A DNA stretch of 64,000 nt from contig NZ_FNSY01000001.1 in assembly GCF_900105515.1 (NCBI RefSeq), forward strand, positions 4,700,001 to 4,764,000, given 5' to 3'. This document shows positions 27,849-36,195 of this stretch, in pieces. This DNA is from Streptomyces sp. 2131.1. Its GTDB lineage: Bacteria > Actinomycetota > Actinomycetes > Streptomycetales > Streptomycetaceae. The translations under genes were made by a program, and so were the position numbers. How positions within the stretch are numbered: position 1 is the first letter of the stretch; every line of letters begins with the position of its first letter. The notes under the pieces are model-generated. The model was given only the letters and a program-made list of their open reading frames with translations. It did not search any database and was not told the origin of the DNA.

Positions 27849-28892
27849 CTAGTCCCGGTACTTGGGCGCCGGCGGCGCCCCGATGCCCGGCAGGCCGTCC
27901 TCCAGCCATTCGCGGTACGACTTCATCCAGAGGCTGTCCGCGCCGCCGGCCCGGTAGTCGACCAGCACCTTGTTGACCCGGGCCACCAGGTCGTTCGCGC
28001 CCTTCTTCGTGGCCACGCCGTAGTACTCGGTGGTGAACGGGTCGCCCTTCAGCTCGACGGCCGGGTCCTGCGCGGCCTGGCCCGCGGCCAGCGCGTTGTC
28101 GGTGACGACCGCGTCGACCTCGCCGAGCTGGAGCCGCACCAGGCAGTCCAGCTGGTTGGGGACGGTGAGCCGGTCCTCGTCGGCCGCCGTGCCGTCGTGC
28201 TTGTCCTTGAAGGCCGAGCCGAACGACTCCTTCTCCAGCGCCTCGTACGCCGTGGAGCCCTCGGCGGTGCAGACCCGCTTTCCGGCCAGCGTGGAGTTGA
28301 AGCCGGTGATCGAATGGTCCTCCTTCGCGGCGAGGACCTGCTGCCCGGCCTGGAAGTAGGCCGTCGAGAAGGAGACCTGCTGGAGGCGGGCGCAGTTGAT
28401 CGTCATCGTCCGCACGACGACGTCGACCTTGTCGTTCTCGAGCGCGGCGATGCGCTGGTTGGTCGGGATGGCCCGGAAGATCACCTTGCCGCCGTCGCCG
28501 AGGATGTCCTTCGCGATGGCCCGCACGAGGTCGATGTCGAAGCCTTCGAGGTCCCCGGACTCCGGATTGCGGAAGCCCCACTGGAAGCTGTTCTGGTCGA
28601 CGCCGGCGATGAGCTTGCCGCGCTCCTTGATCTTGCGGACCGCGTCCCCGTCCACCTCGCCCGGCCGAACGCTGGCCTCCGGGTCCGTGCAGGTGTCGGC
28701 CCGCGCCTGCAACGCGTGCGCCGCGCCCGGGCCCGTCACCTGGGGGCCGAAGACGTCGTCGCCCTGGTGGGACAGCGGCAGCAGGGTCAGCGACGCCGTC
28801 ACCGCGCAGGCCGCGGCCATCGCCGTCACGCCGCCCCAGCCGCGCAGCCGCCGCAGACGTCCGCGGCCCGTCCCCGGGTCCTTCGCTGTCAT
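27849..28892 (-). CDS. glnH: GlnH-like solute-binding protein (glutamate/aspartate type)
   Basis: The 347-residue protein has one N-terminal hydrophobic segment (VTAMAAACAVTASLTLLPL) and a periplasmic-binding fold of the amino-acid family: KLIAGVDQNSFQWGFRNPESG, LEGFDIDLVRAIAKDI, VDVVVRTMTINCARLQQV and VDAVVTDNALAAG. No lipobox lies where it would be expected, so it may be anchored by the helix. No ABC permease or ATPase is nearby; instead the partner is the glnX-like membrane protein, as in mycobacteria, where GlnH bound to Asp/Glu signals through GlnX to PknG. ATG 28892 is preferred (AGGGGGAG upstream); GTG 28907 would overlap the previous stop as GTGA. Confidence 0.86.
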   Translation of the reverse strand: MTAKDPGTGRGRLRRLRGWGGVTAMAAACAVTASLTLLPLSHQGDDVFGPQVTGPGAAHALQARADTCTDPEASVRPGEVDGDAVRKIKERGKLIAGVDQNSFQWGFRNPESGDLEGFDIDLVRAIAKDILGDGGKVIFRAIPTNQRIAALENDKVDVVVRTMTINCARLQQVSFSTAYFQAGQQVLAAKEDHSITGFNSTLAGKRVCTAEGSTAYEALEKESFGSAFKDKHDGTAADEDRLTVPNQLDCLVRLQLGEVDAVVTDNALAAGQAAQDPAVELKGDPFTTEYYGVATKKGANDLVARVNKVLVDYRAGGADSLWMKSYREWLEDGLPGIGAPPAPKYRD

Positions 28893-28903
28893 CGCTCCCC
28901 CTG

Positions 28904-30304
28904 TCACCGGAACTCCGAGAGCCTGCGGTTGATCCCGACGATCGCCGCGACCGCGCCGAGCACGGCCAGCACCGCCGCGCCGACGGGCAGACCGCCCAGG
29001 GCGCCGCGGCCGTCGCGCGCGGCCCGGGTGAAGTCGTCCTGCTCGTGGGCCAGGGCGTCGCGCAGGGCGTCGTCCACCTTCTTGAAGGACTCGCCCGTGG
29101 AGTTCTCCTGGCCGATGATCTGCTCCAGGGCCGACTCGTAATCACCGGCGTCGTCGGTCTTCCGGGCGGTCCGGTGGCGCTCCTGCCACTCCGTGACCGC
29201 CTTGGACGCGGCGGCCACCGGCTTGCCGCCCGTGGTGTCCCCGGTGTCGTCGGCGAGCTTCACCGCCGCGGCCAGCTCCTCGCCCAGCGCCTTCATGCCC
29301 GCGGTGTAGTCCGTCTCGTACTTGTCGTTCTTGCCGTCCGCGGTGAGCACCGCGCCCCGGGCGACCACCGTGAGGTTCTCGTCGGCGCGCGCCTTCAGCG
29401 AGTCGATGCGCGCCCGGTTGAGCACGTCCATGGACCGCTGCCCGTGCGAGTCGGCCTCCGCCAGGTCGGACCTGGCTACCGTGTGCCCGACCGCGAGCCA
29501 CAGCAGCAGCACGGTCGCGGCGGCGGTCGCGGCGACCAGGCCGTGGTTGAACACCCGGTTGGTGCGCCGGTAGTTGCGCCGCTGCGCCCATACGAGCACC
29601 GCCAGCGCGAGGACTCCGGCCCCCAGCGAGAACCACGGCCGGGCGCGCGCGGAGCGGTGGTCGCCGTCGAGCCGGCCGGTCTCCGCCTTGTACAGCCGCT
29701 CGGCGGCCGGCAGCAGCTCGCCGGACATCTGCTGGTTCGCGTACCGCAAGTAGGCGCCGCCGAGCGGGAGGCCCTGCCGGTTGGCGGCGCGGGCGCGCTC
29801 GATCAGGCCCGCGTAGCGCGGCAGGCCCTCGTTGAGCGTGGTGATCTCACGGCCGGACGTGGTCCCCGCGTCCGTGTTCGCCGCGGCCTTCACCAGCAGC
29901 CGGGACGCCTCCTCGATGTCCTTCACGTACTGCTCGTGCACCGCGCGCGGCTCCTGCGGACCGGCCAGGAAGCCGCTCGCCGCCGCCGCGTCCGCGTCGG
30001 CCAGCGAGCGGTAGATGCCCGCCGCGTCCGCGCTGAGCGGCTGGCTGCGCTCCACCACGTCGTCGGCCGAGGCCGCCCGGCCGCTGATCTCGAACGCCGT
30101 GACAGCCCCGAAGACGAGGACGAGCAGCGCCAGGACGGCCCCGATGATCTGGAGGCGGCCCGGTTCGGTGGTCGCCGCGGCGCGCAGCCGCGCGATCGCG
30201 GCGGCGCGGGCGCTCGGTTGCGGCGGCGCGGGCGCGGCGGTCGGCGCAGGCGGCTGCTCCGGTGCGCGGTGCGGCGCCCGGCCCACACTCGGCGGGTGTG
30301 TCAC
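28904..30304 (-). CDS. glnX: GlnX-like multi-pass membrane sensor
   Basis: The 466-residue protein has an N-terminal Pro/Ala-rich cytosolic tail, then four membrane helices: IIGAVLALLVLVFGAVTAF near residue 53, WFSLGAGVLALAVLVWA near 210, GLVAATAAATVLLLWLAVG near 240 and VGAAVLAVLGAVAAIVGI near 445. The two large loops between helices 1-2 and 3-4 are helical and outside, like paired sensor domains. The topology and its place before glnH and pknG match mycobacterial GlnX, the link between GlnH and PknG. GTG 30304 follows GGGGGAGG and is preferred to in-frame codons further up. It is the first gene of the seven-gene operon. Confidence 0.84.
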   Translation of the reverse strand: MTHPPSVGRAPHRAPEQPPAPTAAPAPPQPSARAAAIARLRAAATTEPGRLQIIGAVLALLVLVFGAVTAFEISGRAASADDVVERSQPLSADAAGIYRSLADADAAAASGFLAGPQEPRAVHEQYVKDIEEASRLLVKAAANTDAGTTSGREITTLNEGLPRYAGLIERARAANRQGLPLGGAYLRYANQQMSGELLPAAERLYKAETGRLDGDHRSARARPWFSLGAGVLALAVLVWAQRRNYRRTNRVFNHGLVAATAAATVLLLWLAVGHTVARSDLAEADSHGQRSMDVLNRARIDSLKARADENLTVVARGAVLTADGKNDKYETDYTAGMKALGEELAAAVKLADDTGDTTGGKPVAAASKAVTEWQERHRTARKTDDAGDYESALEQIIGQENSTGESFKKVDDALRDALAHEQDDFTRAARDGRGALGGLPVGAAVLAVLGAVAAIVGINRRLSEFR

Positions 30305-30572
30305 TCGACCTCCCCCTCGGTCACTGACGGCGGTCCGGCCCCCCGGCCGATCGGGGGACAGGTGCCCGGCCAGAAGTATGGCCGCAGGGACCGGCACACA
30401 CATCCAGAACGCCTGGATCGGGCACCGGACCACGCAGCGGCCGGATCGCACCGGCCGCGGTCACACGGCATTCGATCAAGACAAGCGTCGTTGATCAAGG
30501 GCGGACGGCACGATCCCCCGGCCGACCGTCCTCCCCACCATGAACACGTCCGGGGCGACCGTTCGGTTCCCG

Positions 30573-30661
30573 CCCGTGAAAGGCGCCCCGCTGCCGTACA
30601 CGAAAGGCGCCTCCTCCCGCACGCGAGAGGTGCTTCGTACCCGCACGCGAAAGGCGCCCCG
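30573..30661. repeat. Degenerate 24-bp tandem repeat between csnK and glnX
   Basis: Four units with the core CACG(C)GAAAGGCGCC start their GAAAGG/GAGAGG at 30578, 30602, 30625 and 30649 (spacing 24, 23, 24). In all minus-strand frames the region gives 8-residue repeats (for example GAPFACG, GAFRVR), but no ribosome site or start supports translation. Confidence 0.7.
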
Positions 30662-30668
30662 CAACCCA

Positions 30669-30697
30669 CCGGCCACGGGGCGCCCCTGACGGGCCGG
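30669..30697 (-). terminator. Probable terminator after csnK
   Basis: CCGGCC and GGCCGG enclose a further GGGGC/GCCCC palindrome, just 3 nt after the csnK stop on the minus strand. The outer arms are short. Confidence 0.45.
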
Positions 30698-30700
30698 AGG

Positions 30701-31669
30701 TCAGGCGTACTGCGCCCGCAGCCTCGCGTGCACCTCGGGCGCCGCGCCCGTGTGGTCCAGGCCGAGGAGCCCGGCGCCGAGCACCGGCGACTCCTGCACC
30801 ACGCGCACCACGGCCTTCGGGGCCCGGGCCGCGAGGAGTTCGGCGATCCGGTCGTCCAACTGCGGGTGACGCGCGGCCAGTACGCTGCCGCCGAGCAGCA
30901 CCGGCGCCTCCTCGCCGAGCAGCCCGAGGCGGGTCAGCGCGACGGCGGCCAGCGCCACGACCTCCTCGGCCAGCCGGTCCACCAGTGCCCGGGCCACCGG
31001 GTCGCCCGCCGCGCCCGTCGCGAAGAGCACCGGAGCCAGTTCGTGCCGGCGCTCCGGCGCGATGCGGCCCAGGTGCAGCGCCTCGATCAGCGCGTACATC
31101 GAACCGAGCCCGAAGTGCGCGGGCAGCGCCCGGGCCAGCTCGGTCGGCTCGCCCCGGCCGTCCTCGGCGCGAGCGGCGAACCACATCGCCTCCTCGGACA
31201 GGCCCGAACCGCCGCCCCAGTCACCGGAGATCCGGCCTATCGCGGGGAACCGCGCGGTGCGCCCGTCCGGGACCATGCCGACGCAGTTGATCCCCGCGCC
31301 GCAGACCACGGCCACGCCGCGCGGCTCGTCGACCCCGGCCCGCAGGATCGCGAAGGTGTCGTTGCGGACCTCGACCGTGTCGCCCCAGCCGCGCGCGGAC
31401 AGCGCCTCGGTCAGCTGCTCCTCCTCGACCGGCAGGTCCGCGTTGGCCAGGCAGGCGGACACGTGGGCGACCCGCCCCGCGTCCGTACCGGCCTGGGACA
31501 GCGCCTTCTCCACGGCCGCGCCGAGCACGTCGACGGCCGTCTCCACACCGACCACCGGCGGCTGGAACCCGCCGCCCCTGGCCGTGGACAGCACCGTGCC
31601 GTCCGCACCGATGAGCGCCACATCGGTCTTGCTGTTCCCCGCGTCGATCGCGAGGACCGAACCGTTCAC
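30701..31669 (-). CDS. csnK: Amino-sugar kinase CsnK (BadF/BadG ATPase family)
   Basis: The 322-residue kinase has the ASKHA fold: phosphate-1 motif LAIDAGNSKTDVALI at the N-terminus, AVVCGAGINCVG near residue 112 and GRISGDWGGGSGLSEEAM near 135, then PVLLGGSVLAARHP near 270. It resembles N-acetylglucosamine/glucosamine kinases and should phosphorylate the amino sugar released from imported oligosaccharides. GTG 31669 overlaps the csnH stop as GTGA. It is the last gene of the csnR-E-F-G-H-K operon, in the order described for Streptomyces coelicolor. Confidence 0.88.
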   Translation of the reverse strand: MNGSVLAIDAGNSKTDVALIGADGTVLSTARGGGFQPPVVGVETAVDVLGAAVEKALSQAGTDAGRVAHVSACLANADLPVEEEQLTEALSARGWGDTVEVRNDTFAILRAGVDEPRGVAVVCGAGINCVGMVPDGRTARFPAIGRISGDWGGGSGLSEEAMWFAARAEDGRGEPTELARALPAHFGLGSMYALIEALHLGRIAPERRHELAPVLFATGAAGDPVARALVDRLAEEVVALAAVALTRLGLLGEEAPVLLGGSVLAARHPQLDDRIAELLAARAPKAVVRVVQESPVLGAGLLGLDHTGAAPEVHARLRAQYA

Positions 31670-32931
31670 GCCCACGCGAGGTGCTCCCGGTTGTGCGCGA
31701 TCAGCTTGTCGGTGAGCGCCTCGGCGTACTCGAACTGGCCGATCAGGGGGTGCGCGAGCAGCGCCTTGAACACCCGGTCCCGGCCGCCGTGCAGCGCCGC
31801 CCGAAGGGCGAGGTCCTCGTACGCCGTGACGTTCGCGATGAGCCCCGCGTACAGCGGGTCCAGGGCCGGCACGGCGAGGGGCGTCGCGCCCGTGCCGTCG
31901 ACCTTCGCCTGGACCTCGATGACCGCGTCGTCCGGGAGGAACGGCAGTGTGCCGTTGTTGTACGTGTTGACCACCTGGTGCGCCGAGCCGCCGCCGCCCA
32001 GGAGGGCCGCCGCCAGGTCCACGGCCGCCTCCGAGTAGAAGGCGCCACCGCGCTTGGCGAGCAGCGCGGGCTTCTCGTCCAGCGCCGGGTCGCCGTACAT
32101 CGCCAGGAGCTCCTTCTCCATGGCGGCGACCTCGGCGGCCCGGGAGGGCTTGGTGCCGAGCTCGCGGACGACCTCGTCGTGCGCGTAGAAGTACCGCAGG
32201 TAGTACGAGGGGACGACGCCGAGGCGGTCCACGACGGCGCGCGGCATGTGCAGGTCGTCCGCGATGGCGTCGCCGTGCTCGGCGATCAGCCGGGGCAGCA
32301 CGTCCTCGCCCTGCGGGCCGCCGAGGCGCACCCCCAGCTCCCAGGTGAGGTGGTTCAGCCCGACGTGGTCGAGGTGCACCTCGCCGGGGGCCACGTCGAG
32401 GAGCCGGGCGAACTTGCGCTGGAAGCCGATGGCCACGTTGCACAGGCCGACGGCCTTGTGGCCGGCCTGGAGGAGGGCGCGGGTGACGATGCCGACCGGG
32501 TTGGTGAAGTCGATGATCCAGGCGTCCGGGTTGGTGCGCCGGACCCGCTCGGCGATGTCCAGGACGACCGGGACGGTGCGCAGGGCCTTGGCGAGGCCGC
32601 CGGCCCCGGTGGTCTCCTGGCCGACGCAGCCGCACTCCAGCGGCCAGGTCTCGTCCTGGTTGCGGGCGGCCTGGCCGCCGACGCGCAGCTGGAGCAGGAC
32701 GGCGTCCGCCCCGGCGACGCCCGCGTCGACGTCCGAGGTGGTGACGATGCGGCCCGGGTGGCCCTGCTTGGCGAAGATCCGCCGGGCGAGGCCGCCCACG
32801 AGGTCGAGCCGGTCGGCGGCCGGGTCGACGAGGACCAGCTCCTCGACCGGCAGCGTGTCACGCAGCCGGGCGAATCCGTCGATCAGTTCGGGGGTGTAGG
32901 TGGACCCGCCACCCACTACAGCGAGCTTCAT
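31666..32931 (-). CDS. csnH: GH4 family glycosidase CsnH
   Basis: The 421-residue protein is a family 4 glycoside hydrolase, an unusual NAD+- and Mn2+-dependent class that cleaves by oxidation and elimination. The N-terminal Rossmann motif is VVGGGSTYTPELI; GCVGQETTGAGG holds the metal-binding Cys and WIIDFTNPVGIVT and NVAIGFQRKF follow, the latter in place of the usual CN..H motif, with HLDHVGLNHL after it. It should hydrolyse amino-sugar oligosaccharides (or their phosphates) inside the cell after import by CsnEFG. It begins 3 nt after csnG and overlaps csnK by 4 nt. Confidence 0.88.
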   Translation of the reverse strand: MKLAVVGGGSTYTPELIDGFARLRDTLPVEELVLVDPAADRLDLVGGLARRIFAKQGHPGRIVTTSDVDAGVAGADAVLLQLRVGGQAARNQDETWPLECGCVGQETTGAGGLAKALRTVPVVLDIAERVRRTNPDAWIIDFTNPVGIVTRALLQAGHKAVGLCNVAIGFQRKFARLLDVAPGEVHLDHVGLNHLTWELGVRLGGPQGEDVLPRLIAEHGDAIADDLHMPRAVVDRLGVVPSYYLRYFYAHDEVVRELGTKPSRAAEVAAMEKELLAMYGDPALDEKPALLAKRGGAFYSEAAVDLAAALLGGGGSAHQVVNTYNNGTLPFLPDDAVIEVQAKVDGTGATPLAVPALDPLYAGLIANVTAYEDLALRAALHGGRDRVFKALLAHPLIGQFEYAEALTDKLIAHNREHLAWA

Positions 32932-32934
32932 GGT

Positions 32935-33837
32935 TCAGCCCTTTACTCCGGTCAGTGTGACGCCCTCGACAAAGGCCTTCTGTGCGAAGAAGAAGACGAC
33001 GATCACAGGGGCCATGACCAGAACGGTCGCGGCCATGGTCAGGTTCCAGTCGGTGTGGTGTGCGCCCTTGAAGGACTCCAGTCCGTAACTCAGCGTCCAG
33101 GCGCCCGGGTTCTCGGAGGCGTAGATCTGGGGGCCGAAGTAGTCGTTCCAGGCGTAGAAGAACTGGAAGAGGGCGACGGCGGCGATCCCCGGCCTGGCCA
33201 TCGGCACCACCACGCGCAGCAGGGTGCGCAGTTCGCCGCAGCCGTCGACCTTCGCCGCGTCGAGGTACTCGTCGGGGATGGTCAGCAGGAACTGCCGCAG
33301 CAGGAAGATGGAGAACGCGTCGCCGAAGGCCATCGGGATGATCAGCGGCCACAGCGTGCCGGACAGGTCCAGCTGCTTGGCCCAGAACAGGTACATCGGG
33401 ATGACCACGACCTGCGGCGGCAGCATCATCATCGAGATGACGAGCATCAGCGACAGATGCCGGCCCCGGAAGCGGAACTTGGCGAGCGCGTACGCCACGG
33501 GCAGTGAGGACACCACCGTCAGAACGGTGCCCAGACCCGCGTACAGCAGGGTGTTCTTCCACCAGGTCAGAAAGCCCGGGGTGTCGAACACCTTCTTGTA
33601 GTTGGCCCACTCGAAGGGGTGCGGCCACAGGTCCCGGGTGAGGGCCTGCTGGTCGCTCATCAGGGAGGTGAGCACGAGGAAGACGAACGGCAGCACGAAG
33701 AAGAGCGCCGCGGCCACGCCGAGCGAGTGGACGGCGATCCAGTGCAGCAGCGCCTTGCGGCGCGCCACGCGATGGGCCGGGGTGACGGGGTCACTCACCG
33801 GTCCGGCGGCCTTCGGGTGGTCGAGAACCTGCGCCAT
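32935..33837 (-). CDS. csnG: Sugar ABC transporter permease CsnG (MalG type)
   Basis: The 300-residue permease has six membrane helices, beginning SLGVAAALFFVLPFVFLVLTS near residue 40, and the EAA loop DEYLDAAKVDGCGELRTLLRVV near 205 that docks the ATPase. It is the MalG-type half of a CUT1 importer whose ATPase is not encoded here; a shared MsiK-type ATPase elsewhere would be normal in Streptomyces. ATG 33837 has AGGTGA upstream; a GTG at 33846 that overlaps the csnF stop region is an alternative. Confidence 0.9.
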   Translation of the reverse strand: MAQVLDHPKAAGPVSDPVTPAHRVARRKALLHWIAVHSLGVAAALFFVLPFVFLVLTSLMSDQQALTRDLWPHPFEWANYKKVFDTPGFLTWWKNTLLYAGLGTVLTVVSSLPVAYALAKFRFRGRHLSLMLVISMMMLPPQVVVIPMYLFWAKQLDLSGTLWPLIIPMAFGDAFSIFLLRQFLLTIPDEYLDAAKVDGCGELRTLLRVVVPMARPGIAAVALFQFFYAWNDYFGPQIYASENPGAWTLSYGLESFKGAHHTDWNLTMAATVLVMAPVIVVFFFAQKAFVEGVTLTGVKG

Positions 33838-33838
33838 G

Positions 33839-34780
33839 TCACTCACCTGCCTGGATCAGTCCGCTGCGGCGCCGCATCAGCAGTGCGGTGAACGCCATGG
33901 CGAGGACGAAGAGAACGAGCGCGACCACACAGGCGGAGCCGTAGTCGAAGCGCTGGAAACCGAGGTTGTAGACCAGCTGCGGAAGCGTCAGTGTCGACTT
34001 GTCGGGATAGCCGGGTTCGAACTGCTGGCCCGAGCCGCCCATGACACCGGACGCGACCTTCCCGGCCACCAGGGGCTGGGTGTAGTACTGCATCGTCTGG
34101 ATGATGCCGGTGACCACGGCGAACATGATGATCGGCGAGATGTTCGGCAGCGTGACGTACCGGAACCGGTGGTACGCGGTCGCCCCGTCCAGCTCCGCCG
34201 CCTCGTACTGCTCCTTCGGTACGTCGAGCAGCGCGGCCATGAAGATCACCATCAGGTCGCCCACCCCCCACACCGCGAGCCCGGTCAGCGCGGGCTTGGA
34301 CCAGGTGGCGTCGGTGAACCAGCCGGGCGTGCCCATCCCCAGGTCCCCGAGGATCGAGTTCACCGGTCCTGTCCCGGGGTTGAGCAGGAAGACGAAGCCG
34401 AGCGTGGCGGCGACCGGCGGAGCCAGGTACGGCAGGTAGAACAGCGTCCGGAAGACGCCCGTACCCGTCTTGATCTTGGTGATCAGCAGCCCGACACCGA
34501 GTCCGAAGACCACCCGGCAGGCCACCATCACGATGACCAGCCAGAGCGTGTTGCGCAGCGCCGGCCAGAACAGCGGGTAGTCGTTGAAGACGAACGACCA
34601 GTTCTTGAAGCCGCTGAACTGAGGTGCGGCGAACCCGTCGTAGCTGGTGAAGGAGAAGTAGACCGTGGAGATCAGCGGGTAGGCGAAGAAGACGCAGAAC
34701 CCGATCAGCCAGGGCGACATGAAGGCCGCCGTCCGAAGCGCCGACCTGCGGCGCTTCGAGCGGAGTGTGTACGTGCTCAT
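33839..34780 (-). CDS. csnF: Sugar ABC transporter permease CsnF (MalF type)
   Basis: The 313-residue permease has six helices, starting with MSPWLIGFCVFFAYPLISTVYF near residue 20, and an EAA loop PKEQYEAAELDGATAYHRFRYV near 200. It pairs with CsnG to form the membrane channel of the chitosan-oligosaccharide importer. It starts 10 nt after csnE and its stop lies against the csnG start, so the two are co-translated. Confidence 0.9.
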   Translation of the reverse strand: MSTYTLRSKRRRSALRTAAFMSPWLIGFCVFFAYPLISTVYFSFTSYDGFAAPQFSGFKNWSFVFNDYPLFWPALRNTLWLVIVMVACRVVFGLGVGLLITKIKTGTGVFRTLFYLPYLAPPVAATLGFVFLLNPGTGPVNSILGDLGMGTPGWFTDATWSKPALTGLAVWGVGDLMVIFMAALLDVPKEQYEAAELDGATAYHRFRYVTLPNISPIIMFAVVTGIIQTMQYYTQPLVAGKVASGVMGGSGQQFEPGYPDKSTLTLPQLVYNLGFQRFDYGSACVVALVLFVLAMAFTALLMRRRSGLIQAGE

Positions 34781-34790
34781 CGCGTCGGCC

Positions 34791-36128
34791 CTACTTCGCC
34801 TGGGCGATCGCCGCGTCGATTTCCTTCGCGGTCTTCTCCAGACCCGCCTTGATGTCCGTCTGCTTGCCCTTCTCGACGTCGAAGCCGAGGTTCTGCAGGG
34901 AGGTCAGGTACGCGCCGCCGTTGACCGAGGGCGGGGTGGTGGTCGACTTCGGGTTCGCGGCGATGTCGAGGAAGACCTTGAAGCGCGGGTCGTACTTCAG
35001 CTTCGGCGACTTCAGCGCCTCCAGCGTGGACGGCACGTTATGGATCGCGTTGGCGAAGTTCACGACCGCGTCGGTGTCGGTCGTCATGAACTTGACCAGC
35101 TCCCAGGCCGCGTTCTGCTTGCTGGAAGTGGCGGCGATCCCCGCGATGGTGCCGGTCAGATAGCCCTTGCCGTACGTGTCGGCCTCGTCGTCCGCGACGG
35201 GCATGGGGGCCACCCCGATCTCGAACTCCGGCTTGGTCTCCTCGGCCATGCCGAGCCGCCACTCGCCGTCCAGCTGCATCGCGACCTGGCCGGTGTGGAA
35301 CGGGTGCTTGGCACCCCACTCGTCACCGAAGCCGGTACGGAACTTCTCCAGCTTCGTGTAGCCGCCGAGCGAGTCGACCAGCTTCTTCTGGTTGGCGAGC
35401 AGCGCCGCGAACGCCGGGTCCTTCGCGATGTTCGACTTGCCGTCCGCGTCGAAGTAGGTGGGGTTCCAGGCGCCGAGGTAGTGCTCGGTGGTCGACTCGT
35501 AGCCGTGGTAGTTCGGCATGAAGCCCAGCTGCTCGTACGAGTCGCCCTTGCTCTTCGTCAGCTTCTTCGCGTCGGCCGCGAACTCGGACCAGGTCTTCGG
35601 CGGGTTCGCGATCCCGGCCTTCTCGAACGCGTCCTTGTTGTAGTAGAGCCCGTACGCGTCACCCAGCAGCGGGACCGTGCAGCGCACCCCGTCGAACTGG
35701 GTGTACTCGTTCATCGCCTTGGGGAAGGTGGCCTCGGGGTCGATGCCGTCCTTCTTCAGGAAGGGGTTGAGGTCGACGAACGCCTTCGAGGAGCAGAACT
35801 TGCCCACGTTGTTCGTGGTGAACGACGAGACCACGTCCGGAGCCTTCGAACCGCCCGCGCGCAGCGCCTGGTTGATCTTGTCGTCGGTCATGTTGCCGAC
35901 GACCTTCACGTGGATGTTGGGGTGGGCCTTCTCGAAGGCGGCGATCGTCGCCTCGATGCCCTTCACCTCGCCCGGCGCGCTCCAGCCGTGCCAGAAGGTG
36001 ATGGTCGTCTCCTTGGACGCGTCGTCGTCGGCCCCGGAACTGCTCTGCCCGGTACAGGCGGAGGCGAACAGGGCTATCGCGGCGGTCGCGGCGAGTGCGG
36101 CGGCCGGCTTCCGGCGGTTTCCGGACAT
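34791..36128 (-). CDS. csnE: Sugar-binding lipoprotein CsnE
   Basis: The 445-residue solute-binding protein of the CUT1 family has a lipoprotein signal (AATAAIALFASAC, Cys near residue 25) followed by a Ser/Gly/Asp tether. Family features include TITFWHGWSAPGEVKGIEA, GDAYGLYYNKDAFEKAG and WELVKFMTTD. In S. coelicolor the homologous protein serves chitosan-oligosaccharide uptake; the same ligand is inferred here from operon order. The gene starts 67 nt downstream of csnR and ends 10 nt before csnF. Confidence 0.9.
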   Translation of the reverse strand: MSGNRRKPAAALAATAAIALFASACTGQSSSGADDDASKETTITFWHGWSAPGEVKGIEATIAAFEKAHPNIHVKVVGNMTDDKINQALRAGGSKAPDVVSSFTTNNVGKFCSSKAFVDLNPFLKKDGIDPEATFPKAMNEYTQFDGVRCTVPLLGDAYGLYYNKDAFEKAGIANPPKTWSEFAADAKKLTKSKGDSYEQLGFMPNYHGYESTTEHYLGAWNPTYFDADGKSNIAKDPAFAALLANQKKLVDSLGGYTKLEKFRTGFGDEWGAKHPFHTGQVAMQLDGEWRLGMAEETKPEFEIGVAPMPVADDEADTYGKGYLTGTIAGIAATSSKQNAAWELVKFMTTDTDAVVNFANAIHNVPSTLEALKSPKLKYDPRFKVFLDIAANPKSTTTPPSVNGGAYLTSLQNLGFDVEKGKQTDIKAGLEKTAKEIDAAIAQAK

Positions 36129-36195
36129 GGTGGTGTCTCCCGGTGAAGGGGTGGGCAGGGACGGGGCGTGTACGGGAAGGGGGTGGCGTGAGGGA

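Larger units (their letters stand above)
30305..30700. other. Intergenic region between csnK and glnX
   Basis: This 396-nt stretch holds the promoter region of the glnX-pknG operon near 30305-30450, a degenerate 24-bp tandem repeat (30573-30661) and a hairpin after csnK (30669-30697). I see no convincing gene. Confidence 0.5.

Noticed and set aside
30476..30676. Small repeat peptide gene on the minus strand (GAFRVR units)
   Set aside because: All minus-strand frames are open over the repeat and none has a ribosome site or clear start; kept only as a DNA repeat.
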